Source: an uncultured Bacilli bacterium
GTDB lineage: Bacteria; Bacillota_I; Bacilli_A; RF39; UBA660
DNA length: 19,847 bases
Assembly (NCBI GenBank): GCA_947632625.1
Contig: CANRPZ010000014.1
Location: forward strand, 1-19,847
Reading direction: 5' to 3'
Shown here: in pieces, positions 14,649 to 19,847 of the stretch
How positions within the stretch are numbered: position 1 is the first letter of the stretch
Layout of the letters: each line of letters starts with the position of its first letter
Program-made: the position numbers and the translations under genes
The notes under the pieces: model-generated
Told to the model about the DNA's origin: nothing
Databases searched by the model: none
The model's input: only the letters and a program-made list of their open reading frames with translations

Positions 14649-16301
14649 TTAAAACCATTTATACATTATTTTTTTATACAAACGATAAAGTCTAATTTTA
14701 AATGTTGGGTTCATATAAAGATGCTTTCTATGTTTTTGAACATATAAAAGTCCAGATAAATGATTCATATGTCCATTACAATTTCCAAGAATTTTATATG
14801 TTTTTTGTAATGCATACTCTTGATTTATTAAAAGCGTATTTATTGCATTTTTATTATAAACTTTTCCCACTAAACCTTGACCATTTAAAATCCAATTTAC
14901 AATAAAATTTTTATTTAAAATCGCATCCCAATCTAATAATTCTTTTTTAATAAAGAAACAGTTATCATTTGCCAAAATTAATCGATTTGTATCTGCCATT
15001 GCTCCAAAATAATCACTATGTAAACTTTGTGGTAAAACAAGCATTTTTAAATACGGATTTCCTTCTAAAATAGAAAGAATTCCATTTAAATACTCCATAC
15101 TATTCAAAGCATTTTTTAAAATTGATTGAAAATTTGTTTCATAAACTAAATTGATTTTAGAATTGATATAATTTTTATCTTTTAAAATGCAATAGTAGGA
15201 ATAAGCCTCTTTCTTAAATTCATCCTTTTTGGTTACTTTTATATTTTCCTTGTTTAGCTTTTCAAAAATTTTCTTTTTGTTGGTAAAAACATAAATAGGT
15301 TTTATATTTGTAGATTTTAAAAAATGAATATAATACTCAATATATTTTTCTTCTTCTAAAAATAAAAGAACAGCCATACTATTAGAATTTTCTTTTTTTT
15401 CTTCTACTATATAGTTTAAATTTAAACCATAATAAAGTTCACTAGGTTTGTAAAGCCTTGTTAAATTTTTGTAAATAATATTTACATCGTATTCTGTATG
15501 ATTTTTAATATACTCTAGACATTTTTTGTTGTCCTCTCCATCACTTAAATAAAGGGCATCACTTTTTTCAAAAACAAAGTTTTTCCTTTTGATAAAAGGA
15601 CATTGACAATTTTTAATCAAATCATAAGAAGCATAGGCATAGCAGTTATAATTTTCTTCAATATTTTGGCTATGATATCGTTCTAAATCCGTATAAATAT
15701 CCCATTTAAATCCAGCTTGTTCAAGAAATTGAGTAAAATAAATTTCATGTTTTGTTACAACTTTTTCAAAACTATTCATTTTTTTAATATTATAATTCTT
15801 CCAATAGTTATTAAAAGCATCACTTTCTAAAACATTTTTACGAAAAGCTAGAAAGAACGTTTGAATATGACTTGGAATTATATGATCCGGTAAGTAACCA
15901 AAACCATCAGGGCTTTTATAGTTTGCTGTTAAGCCCCAAAAATCAATATCCTTTTTGGCCATATCTTCAAAAATCGTTTTAAAAGGAATAAAAGGTCCAT
16001 AAAAAGTATCATTCATAAGAATAAGTTCATCAAATGTTTTAAAATATTCTTGATATTCCATAAAAGTATCTTTAAAAGCCCCAGCATCTAATCCAATATT
16101 TTTTCTTATTTTTATTTTATCTGTAAATTTTGCAAATTTTTTCTTTCCCTCTTCTTGTAAAGAACAATTTGAAACGATAATGATATCTTCGACAGCTTCT
16201 TTTAAAGACTTTAATAAAGTAAGAACATAATCATCAACAATACCTTCTTTATCATAAAAAATAAATACACCTAATCTTTTCGCCTCTTTTTTTATAAGCA
16301 T
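14649..16301 (-). CDS. RgpF-like rhamnan synthesis protein
   Basis: A 550-residue member of the rhamnan synthesis F family (PF05045), found in streptococcal rgp, gac and lactococcal cwps clusters. The N-terminal half shows LGVFIFYDKEGIVDDYVL, IIVSN, then NIGLDAGAFKDTFMEY, LILMNDTFYGPF (a DxF-type acidic motif) and FWGLTANYKS. HIQTFFLAFRKNVL and YFTQFLEQAGFKWDIY follow. The C-terminal half (about 300-550) is less typical but keeps SLHSDYFGAMADTNRL. The protein is soluble, probably at the cytoplasmic membrane face. It is thought to act as a glycosyltransferase on the rhamnan chain; its precise reaction is not settled. The ATG at 16301 has GGTGG five nt upstream, while the in-frame GTG at 16310 lies inside that site. 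It lies 26 bp after the rhamnosyltransferase-like GT2. Confidence 0.87.
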   Translation of the reverse strand: MLIKKEAKRLGVFIFYDKEGIVDDYVLTLLKSLKEAVEDIIIVSNCSLQEEGKKKFAKFTDKIKIRKNIGLDAGAFKDTFMEYQEYFKTFDELILMNDTFYGPFIPFKTIFEDMAKKDIDFWGLTANYKSPDGFGYLPDHIIPSHIQTFFLAFRKNVLESDAFNNYWKNYNIKKMNSFEKVVTKHEIYFTQFLEQAGFKWDIYTDLERYHSQNIEENYNCYAYASYDLIKNCQCPFIKRKNFVFEKSDALYLSDGEDNKKCLEYIKNHTEYDVNIIYKNLTRLYKPSELYYGLNLNYIVEEKKENSNSMAVLLFLEEEKYIEYYIHFLKSTNIKPIYVFTNKKKIFEKLNKENIKVTKKDEFKKEAYSYYCILKDKNYINSKINLVYETNFQSILKNALNSMEYLNGILSILEGNPYLKMLVLPQSLHSDYFGAMADTNRLILANDNCFFIKKELLDWDAILNKNFIVNWILNGQGLVGKVYNKNAINTLLINQEYALQKTYKILGNCNGHMNHLSGLLYVQKHRKHLYMNPTFKIRLYRLYKKIMYKWF

Positions 16302-16327
16302 TTCTACCACCTATCCTTATTGTACCA

Positions 16328-17179
16328 CTATTCACATGGTTTGCCACGAAATTTAACTAACTTACCTTTTATGCCTTTTTTGTAATGAATATACCCTAAA
16401 AGAAAACCATATACTTTTTCAAATTTCTTTTTTTCAAAAAGAATTACTTTTAACATTGTCTTATAATTGCTTATTAAAAATTTACAAAATTCTTTATCAG
16501 TATCTTTATACAGATCATATATATAATGATAATTACGATTCATATAGTATCTTCTAAGTCCACTATGATTCGTACAAAGTTTACCATGAACATAAAAGAT
16601 ATCTCCTAAATCATGTTCAATTTCTATTTCATTCAAACGCATAATTTTATAACCATTCTTTTTTAGGCGAAGCCCATATTCAATATCAATGCCATCGATA
16701 AAAAAATCTTCTCGAAATCCTTTTAATGTTTGCCATATTTTTAAATTTAAAAAATTCCCCGAGGTCATAACATCTTGCGGATAATCCACCATTTCTTTAG
16801 GCTTCTCTACTTTTAACTTTGTGTGATGCCAAGGTGTTACAATTCCAATATTATGCATATCCTTTTTTTCAATAATCGTTTTCATATATTTTATAGTCTC
16901 TTTAGAAATAGACGTATCTTGATCTAAAGTTAATAGCCATGAAAAACCATCTTCTAAAGCCTTTTGAGCTCCAAAATTTAAAGCTGCCGCAACTCCAATA
17001 TTTAAAAAAGAAAAGTATTTGATCTTGCTACTTTTTGGCAACTTATCTTTATGATTTTTATTTGGGGTATTATCAATCACATACAATTTATCCACCTCAT
17101 CTAAATAAGCCATTATGTTTTCATAATGGCTAGAATTTGGATGAAATAAAGTAACCATAGCGGCAACTTTTAAGGACAT
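16328..17179 (-). CDS. GT2 glycosyltransferase, rhamnosyltransferase-like
   Basis: A 283-residue GT2 enzyme resembling the rhamnosyltransferase (WbbL/RfbN/TIGR01556) group. AAMVTLFHPN at the start, LYVIDNTPN, then NIGVAAALNFGAQKAL and WLLTLDQDTS (metal-binding DQD at 86-88) are followed by SGNFLNL and FFIDGIDIEYGLRLKKNGYKI, with HDLGD after it. The start is ATG at 17179 because GGAGG stands just ahead of it. A longer in-frame extension would overlap the permease and has no ribosome site. It begins one nt after the permease stop, so it is coupled to the exporter genes. It probably builds the rhamnan-type backbone in the cytoplasm; dTDP-rhamnose as donor is inferred from family and neighbours. 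Confidence 0.87.
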   Translation of the reverse strand: MSLKVAAMVTLFHPNSSHYENIMAYLDEVDKLYVIDNTPNKNHKDKLPKSSKIKYFSFLNIGVAAALNFGAQKALEDGFSWLLTLDQDTSISKETIKYMKTIIEKKDMHNIGIVTPWHHTKLKVEKPKEMVDYPQDVMTSGNFLNLKIWQTLKGFREDFFIDGIDIEYGLRLKKNGYKIMRLNEIEIEHDLGDIFYVHGKLCTNHSGLRRYYMNRNYHYIYDLYKDTDKEFCKFLISNYKTMLKVILFEKKKFEKVYGFLLGYIHYKKGIKGKLVKFRGKPCE

Positions 17180-17180
17180 A

Positions 17181-17960
17181 TTAAACCTCCTCGGCAAAAC
17201 CTTTTTGCAATTTATTAAAAATTTTAAAACCAATATATAATAATACTAGACTTGCACCTAATGTCATTAATAAAGCCTTTATTTCAGGAGTTGTTTGATA
17301 GAATAAAACATTACGATAACTATTAATAATTGTTGCTAAAGGATTAAATCGAATTAAATTTGCAATAGGGCTTCCCTCAAACATTTTAGAAGAATAAACA
17401 ATTGGTGTTAAATAAAAAAGCATGCTAACTAAAAAGCTAATGATATATTCAGCATCTCTTACATAAACCTCAATAGCGCTGGTAATTAAAATAATTCCTA
17501 ATTGCAAAACAAATTGTACTAAAATAATTAGAGGTAAATATAACATATAAGGACTAAACCAGATACCGCTACACATTAAGAAAATAAAGATAATTAAGCA
17601 TGAAATCAAAAAATTTACTAAACCACTAATATTGGCAGAAAGCGGTAGTATTTCTCTAGGAAAATATACTTTTTTAATAATTCCAGCATTGTTTAAAATC
17701 GATGTTGTTCCAATAATAATAGTATTCGTAAAATAAGTCCAAGGAAGAATACCAATAATCAAAAACGTTACATAATGTGGTTCTGTATTCTTTAAAATAA
17801 AAGGAAATACAATCGCGTATACTAAAGTTGTTAATAATGGATTTACAAAAGTCCATAAAACCCCTAAAAAAGAAGCTTTATATTTTCCTCGCACATCTTT
17901 TTTTACATTTGTTTTTAAAAGCAAACGATAATTATATAAATTTTTAAACAATTCTACCAT
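17181..17960 (-). CDS. polysaccharide ABC exporter permease (Wzm-like)
   Basis: A 259-residue ABC-2-type permease with an amphipathic N-terminus (FKNLYNYRLLLKTNVKKDVRGKY), then SFLGVLWTFVNPLLTTLVYA and about six membrane spans, the normal size for Wzm, RgpC or TagG. It forms a dimeric channel with the ATPase encoded next to it, and exports a lipid-linked, full-length polymer. The start could be the in-frame GTG at 17969, overlapping the ATPase stop, or the ATG at 17960, one nt after it. I prefer the ATG because AAAGGTG then sits at normal spacing. The gene order ATPase-permease is the reverse of the rgpC-rgpD order. Confidence 0.92.
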   Translation of the reverse strand: MVELFKNLYNYRLLLKTNVKKDVRGKYKASFLGVLWTFVNPLLTTLVYAIVFPFILKNTEPHYVTFLIIGILPWTYFTNTIIIGTTSILNNAGIIKKVYFPREILPLSANISGLVNFLISCLIIFIFLMCSGIWFSPYMLYLPLIILVQFVLQLGIILITSAIEVYVRDAEYIISFLVSMLFYLTPIVYSSKMFEGSPIANLIRFNPLATIINSYRNVLFYQTTPEIKALLMTLGASLVLLYIGFKIFNKLQKGFAEEV

Positions 17961-17961
17961 T

Positions 17962-18693
17962 CTATCCACACACCTTTACATATTCGTCTATCACTTTATT
18001 AACCTTATCGTCCATTTTTATTTTACCTTCATGAAGCCATATACCGCGCGTGCATAATTTTTTTATAGATCCCAAACTATGACTTACGATAACAATCGTT
18101 GTGTCACTTTTTTTAAGTTCAGATAATTTATCATAACATTTTTCTTGAAAATGTTGATCCCCTACAGCAAGAATTTCATCTATTAAAAGGATTTCAGCAT
18201 CTACATTAATAGCGATAGAAAAAGCAAGACGCATATATTGACCACTCGAATAAGTTCTAACTGGACTATCAATTAACTCTCCTAGTTCGGAAAAAGCAAT
18301 AATATCATTCAAACGCTTATCAATCTCTTTTTCAGATAAGCCAAAAATAGAAGCATTAAAATAAATATTTTCTCTTCCTGTAAAGTCTGGATGAAAACCG
18401 GCTCCTAATTCAAGTAAAGAGGTGATTTTTCCTTTGGTTTTAATAGTTCCTTTAGTTGGATAAATAATTTTAGTCATCATTTTTAAAAGAGTTGATTTAC
18501 CACTACCATTTACACCAATTAAAGCAACCGTTTCACCCTTTTTTATATTTAGAGATATATCATTTAAAATAACTCTTTCATCCGCCTTTTTTTTATTCCA
18601 AAAAACAAGTCTTTCTTTTAGTGTACTTGGCTTGTCATAATATAATTTAAATGCTTTTGTTAAGTCTTTTATTTCTATAACATTATCTTTCAT
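17962..18693 (-). CDS. polysaccharide ABC exporter ATPase (Wzt-like, no carbohydrate-binding domain)
   Basis: A 243-residue ABC ATPase of the Wzt/RgpD/TagH/KpsT type. Walker A is GVNGSGKST (60-68). The Q-loop region is followed by LLELGAGFHPDFTGREN (94-109), the form specific to polysaccharide exporters. The signature is SSGQY (149-153), Walker B is ILLIDE (168-173), then AVGD (176-179), and the H-loop is His205. It ends soon after the ATPase domain and lacks the C-terminal carbohydrate-binding domain of O9a-type Wzt. This suggests that export does not rely on recognising a capped chain end. It is the first gene of the cluster, with an AGAGG ribosome site and a divergent promoter region shared with the small-peptide locus. 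Confidence 0.94.
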   Translation of the reverse strand: MKDNVIEIKDLTKAFKLYYDKPSTLKERLVFWNKKKADERVILNDISLNIKKGETVALIGVNGSGKSTLLKMMTKIIYPTKGTIKTKGKITSLLELGAGFHPDFTGRENIYFNASIFGLSEKEIDKRLNDIIAFSELGELIDSPVRTYSSGQYMRLAFSIAINVDAEILLIDEILAVGDQHFQEKCYDKLSELKKSDTTIVIVSHSLGSIKKLCTRGIWLHEGKIKMDDKVNKVIDEYVKVCG

Positions 18694-18767
18694 ACTAAAC
18701 CTCTTTCTTTATATTCCTTCTTTTATAAATAAAATTTTTAATTTATACACAAAACAAATCTAAAAAT

Positions 18768-18796
18768 ATTGTACCAAATTTCTACTAAAATGTCTT
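18768..18796 (-). promoter_or_regulatory. putative promoter of the polysaccharide cluster
   Basis: On the minus strand AAGACA (18796-18791), a 17-nt spacer and TACAAT (18773-18768) precede the ATPase gene, giving a leader of about 65-70 nt. It abuts the plus-strand promoter at 18801-18829, so the two are back to back. A TATAAA nearer the gene (about 18742-18747) is an alternative -10. Confidence 0.4.
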
Positions 18797-18800
18797 TAAT

Positions 18801-18829
18801 TATACAATAAATGATTTCTGATATATAAT
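18801..18829 (+). promoter_or_regulatory. putative promoter of the small-peptide mRNA
   Basis: TATACA (18801-18806), a 17-nt spacer and a perfect TATAAT (18824-18829) predict a start near 18836. The mRNA would then run about 310 nt to the terminator at 19102-19147, with a 5' UTR of about 140 nt. The -35 matches four of six. Confidence 0.45.
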
Positions 18830-18859
18830 ATTTTAACATAAATGTAAGCATTTTAAAAC

Positions 18860-18879
18860 TCGAACTATAAAAGGTTCGA
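18860..18879. other. stem-loop in the 5' leader of the small-peptide mRNA
   Basis: TCGAAC (18860-18865) and GTTCGA (18874-18879) form a 6-bp perfect stem around an 8-nt A/T-rich loop. On the minus strand it is followed by GTTTT, so it could also weakly insulate the cluster promoter from read-through. A -10-like TATAAA lies in the loop. Confidence 0.5.
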
Positions 18880-18932
18880 CCATCAATTTATTTTGTGTAA
18901 ATTTAACTAGTAGCTTCTTTGCAGATGTTTTC

Positions 18933-18962
18933 CCTTTCAATTATCAAAAGATAAAAGAAAGG
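18933..18962 (+). promoter_or_regulatory. hairpin sequestering the Shine-Dalgarno of the small peptide
   Basis: CCTTTC (18933-18938) pairs with GAAAGG (18957-18962), and TTATC (18941-18945) with GATAA (18950-18954). A symmetric AA/AA internal loop separates the two stems and an AAAA loop caps the hairpin. The second strand contains the AAAGG half of the ribosome site AAAGGTGG that precedes ATG 18975 by nine nt. In RNA this would hold translation down until the structure opens, as in many type I toxin mRNAs. Confidence 0.6.
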
Positions 18963-18974
18963 TGGTGGTTCATT

Positions 18975-19052
18975 ATGGCAAAAAGAGAAGCATCTCTATT
19001 TATTATAATCCTACTATTATTTTTTATAGTAATCACCTTACTATTTAGATAA
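18975..19052 (+). CDS. 25-residue hydrophobic membrane peptide, candidate type I toxin
   Basis: A very short frame reads MAKREASLF, then a run of Ile, Leu, Phe and Val (about residues 8-24), and ends ITLLFR before a TAA TAA double stop. A charged N-terminus, one membrane span and a terminal Arg are the layout of small membrane-acting toxins. A ribosome site AAAGGTGG lies nine nt before ATG. It is the only plus-strand gene here and is followed by two stem-loops, the second a good terminator. A convergent promoter would make an RNA antisense to its 3' UTR. I do not recognise the sequence as Fst, TxpA, BsrG, Ldr or PepA1. It could instead be a harmless small membrane protein. That it is translated is likely; that it is toxic is inference. 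Confidence 0.6.
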   Translation: MAKREASLFIIILLLFFIVITLLFR

Positions 19053-19053
19053 T

Positions 19054-19090
19054 AAAAACATCTGATTTCAACAATCGTTGATTTCAGATG
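19054..19090 (-). terminator. terminator of the antisense RNA and stem-loop of the mRNA 3' UTR
   Basis: CATCTGA-TT-TCAAC (19059-19072) pairs with GTTGA-TT-TCAGATG (19077-19090) around an AATC loop: 7 bp, a TT/TT internal loop, then 5 bp. Read on the minus strand the stem is followed by TTTTTATTAT (19058-19049), a good rho-independent terminator. On the plus strand it lies six nt after the peptide's stop codon and lacks a T-tract. Confidence 0.65.
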
Positions 19091-19101
19091 CACTCCATAA
19101 G

Positions 19102-19147
19102 GGATAACATCTGATTCCTGCAATCAAATGTATCCTTTTTTTATTTT
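19102..19147 (+). terminator. rho-independent terminator of the small-peptide mRNA
   Basis: GGATA-ACATCTGATT (19102-19116) pairs with AATCAAATGT-ATCC (19122-19135) around a CCTGC loop, with one bulged A and one mismatch. It is followed by TTTTTTTATTTT (19136-19147). It is a strong plus-strand terminator. The ascending arm repeats AACATCTGATT from the first stem-loop (19057-19067). Confidence 0.75.
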
Positions 19148-19170
19148 ATTCAAGTTTCCTTGACATATTC

Positions 19171-19200
19171 ATCATATCATAAAAAACAATTTATTGCCAA
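19171..19200 (-). promoter_or_regulatory. putative promoter of the antisense RNA
   Basis: On the minus strand TTGGCA (19200-19195), an 18-nt spacer and TATGAT (19176-19171) give one of the better sigma-A matches in the window (five of six in each box). It faces the terminator of the small-peptide mRNA. Confidence 0.5.
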
Positions 19201-19233
19201 GTTGCCTTTTGATATCTAGAAAGTACGAATTTT

Positions 19234-19680
19234 TTAAATATTTCGTCTAATTAAATAAAATTTTATCGCAAATACATGAAATATCAAAGAAAATATAATT
19301 AAAAAAATATCTATAGTTATAAGCCAAGTATCCCTTACCTCTAATGGCGAATCAGGATTAATATATAAATTTTCTTTACTATTTACCTTTGGATAAAAAA
19401 TAGAAATATGTAATTTTTTTCTATAATGATAGTGCGTATTATTATAATCATATTCTAAATCAGCATAATGATAAGTTGTAAATCCATCAGGAGAAGGAGT
19501 TTGATAATAACCAACGTCGGTTACTATAGATTGAATTTTAATATAATCTTTTGTTTTTATAATTATAGAAGCTAAATGAATACTAAAAATTAAAAATATT
19601 ATAAAAGATAATAATATGCATACTAAAAATACATTTTTATTTAGATTTTTATTAACCGTTATTTTTCCAATTTTTACCAT
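19234..19680 (-). CDS. DUF3592-like membrane protein
   Basis: A 148-residue protein with an N-terminal membrane helix (about 14-38) and a C-terminal one (about 115-140). Between them is an extracytoplasmic beta-rich domain (SIVTDVGYYQTPSPDG, YADLEYDYNNTHY, then YINPDSPLEVRD). This is the layout of DUF3592 proteins, in which a Y-x-P-x-[ND]P-like motif follows the domain. Function is unknown. I start at ATG 19680, which has AGAAAGGG a few nt upstream. An upstream in-frame ATG at 19719 has no site and its codons include that ribosome sequence. It has no evident functional link to the polysaccharide genes. Confidence 0.7.
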   Translation of the reverse strand: MVKIGKITVNKNLNKNVFLVCILLSFIIFLIFSIHLASIIIKTKDYIKIQSIVTDVGYYQTPSPDGFTTYHYADLEYDYNNTHYHYRKKLHISIFYPKVNSKENLYINPDSPLEVRDTWLITIDIFLIIFSLIFHVFAIKFYLIRRNI

Positions 19681-19708
19681 GATTTTCCCTTTCTGTAATT
19701 CACAAATT

Positions 19709-19738
19709 AAAATAAGCAATCCCTAGGAATTTTGACAA
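19709..19738 (-). promoter_or_regulatory. possible promoter of the DUF3592-like gene
   Basis: On the minus strand TTGTCA (19738-19733), an 18-nt spacer and TATTTT (19714-19709) lie about 30 bp before the start codon. The -10 is a moderate match only. Confidence 0.35.
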
Positions 19739-19745
19739 GTGTATC

Positions 19746-19768
19746 AAAATAACCTAAAGGGTTATTTT
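19746..19768. terminator. bidirectional terminator downstream of the tRNA gene
   Basis: AAAATAACC (19746-19754) and GGTTATTTT (19760-19768) form a 9-bp perfect stem around TAAAG. A-tract and T-tract flanks on both sides let it work in either direction. On the minus strand it would end the tRNA transcript about 40 nt after the CCA. Confidence 0.65.
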
Positions 19769-19778
19769 TTATATCAAT

Positions 19779-19796
19779 ATTCGAAAAAATTCGAAT
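19779..19796. repeat. short perfect inverted repeat
   Basis: ATTCGAA (19779-19785) and TTCGAAT (19790-19796) flank an AAAA spacer, a 7-bp perfect stem between the tRNA end and the terminator. It has no T-tract. It may be a tRNA-processing-region hairpin or a protein-binding site; nothing decides between these. Confidence 0.45.
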
Positions 19797-19807
19797 AGAA
19801 ACGTCAC

Positions 19808-19847
19808 TGGTGCCGATTGGCAGAATTGAACTGCCCTCTGATGCTTA
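19808..19847 (-). tRNA. 3' half of a tRNA, cut by the window edge
   Basis: Read on the minus strand, the sequence ends with an encoded CCA (19810-19808), discriminator A, acceptor strand AATCGGC (19818-19812) and a perfect T-arm GGCAG-TTCAATT-CTGCC (19835-19819). The anticodon lies at or beyond the right edge, so the amino acid cannot be assigned. The matching 5' acceptor strand should read GCCGATT. Confidence 0.85.

Larger units (their letters stand above)
19054..19164 (-). ncRNA. candidate antisense RNA (type I antitoxin-like)
   Basis: A minus-strand sigma-A-like promoter (19171-19200) predicts a start near 19164, and the stem-loop with U-tract at 19090-19054 would end it, giving an RNA of about 110 nt. 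It would be fully complementary to about 94 nt of the peptide mRNA 3' UTR, including both stem-loops. This convergent 3'-overlap is the layout of TxpA/RatA and BsrG/SR4 in Bacillus. No expression evidence is available from the sequence. Confidence 0.5.

Noticed and set aside
18694..18974. Riboswitch or T-box leader ahead of the polysaccharide genes
   Set aside because: The leader downstream of the putative cluster promoter is only about 65-70 nt and AT-rich with no conserved aptamer-like motif, and the hairpins nearby belong to the opposite strand.
19779..19796. Inverted repeat as a regulator operator
   Set aside because: A single A/T-rich palindrome with no second copy in the window and no adjacent regulator gene; it is listed as a plain repeat.
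1..19847. Possible Mycoplasma-type code (TGA as Trp), given the very low GC
   Set aside because: Genes end at TGA with ATGA overlaps (5055-5058, 6778-6781), and tryptophans in conserved motifs are encoded by TGG, so the standard bacterial code fits.
19808..19847. tRNA 3' end as an attachment site for an integrated element covering the cluster
   Set aside because: No integrase gene and no direct repeat of the tRNA 3' end (such as TTCTGCCAATCGGCACCA) was seen elsewhere in the window, so integration cannot be supported.
1..19847. CRISPR array or defence island
   Set aside because: No regularly spaced repeats and no cas, restriction-modification or other recognised defence genes were found. The repeats present are a gene duplication and short hairpin elements.

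Overview
This is an AT-rich, almost entirely minus-strand stretch from what looks like a low-GC Gram-positive bacterium (Bacillota, probably a gut-type Bacilli or Erysipelotrichia-like lineage). The reasons are strong AGGAGG-type ribosome sites, gene families typical of Gram-positive rhamnan or phosphopolysaccharide clusters, and DUF3592 and ORF6N proteins. TGA serves as a stop (ATGA overlaps at 5055-5058 and 6778-6781) and Trp is TGG, so the code is the standard bacterial one rather than that of Mycoplasma. Species cannot be named from the sequence.

Reading in the direction of transcription (right to left), positions 18693 to 1987 hold one long cell-surface polysaccharide cluster. The first part is an ABC exporter (Wzt-like ATPase, Wzm-like permease), a rhamnosyltransferase-like GT2 and an RgpF-like protein. 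Next come a DUF2142 GT-C-like membrane protein, a polyprenyl-phosphate-sugar synthase-like GT2 and a DUF2304 membrane protein. Those three resemble the GacL/GacI/GacJ side-chain set of streptococcal rhamnan. The second part is a fused GT2-GT4 enzyme, a Wzx-like flippase, a GT11 (alpha-1,2-fucosyltransferase-like) enzyme, another GT2, a WbqC protein, two DegT-type proteins and a Stealth phosphotransferase. An ABC-exported rhamnan plus a flippase-exported second chain resembles the Lactococcus cell-wall polysaccharide plan. No Wzy polymerase, no initiating phosphosugar transferase and no dTDP-rhamnose or GDP-fucose synthesis genes are visible here.

The divergent DegT-like gene contains an uninterrupted G10 tract in this AT-rich genome. 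Gain or loss of one G would truncate the protein, so this is a strong candidate for phase variation of the surface polymer.

To the right of the cluster, 18.8-19.2 kb holds what I regard as the most novel element, a locus with type I toxin-antitoxin architecture. A plus-strand 25-residue hydrophobic peptide has its Shine-Dalgarno sequence inside a hairpin. A 10-nt sequence in its 5' UTR is complementary to the sequence just after its stop codon. A convergent minus-strand promoter would make a small RNA of about 110 nt complementary to its 3' UTR. I do not recognise the peptide as a member of Fst, TxpA, BsrG or Ldr. Further right are a DUF3592 membrane protein and the 3' half of a tRNA cut by the window edge.

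To the left (69-1969) is a tandem duplication of an ORF6N/PLD-like gene. The two copies are nearly identical except for a sharply bounded divergent core inside the DNA-binding domain.
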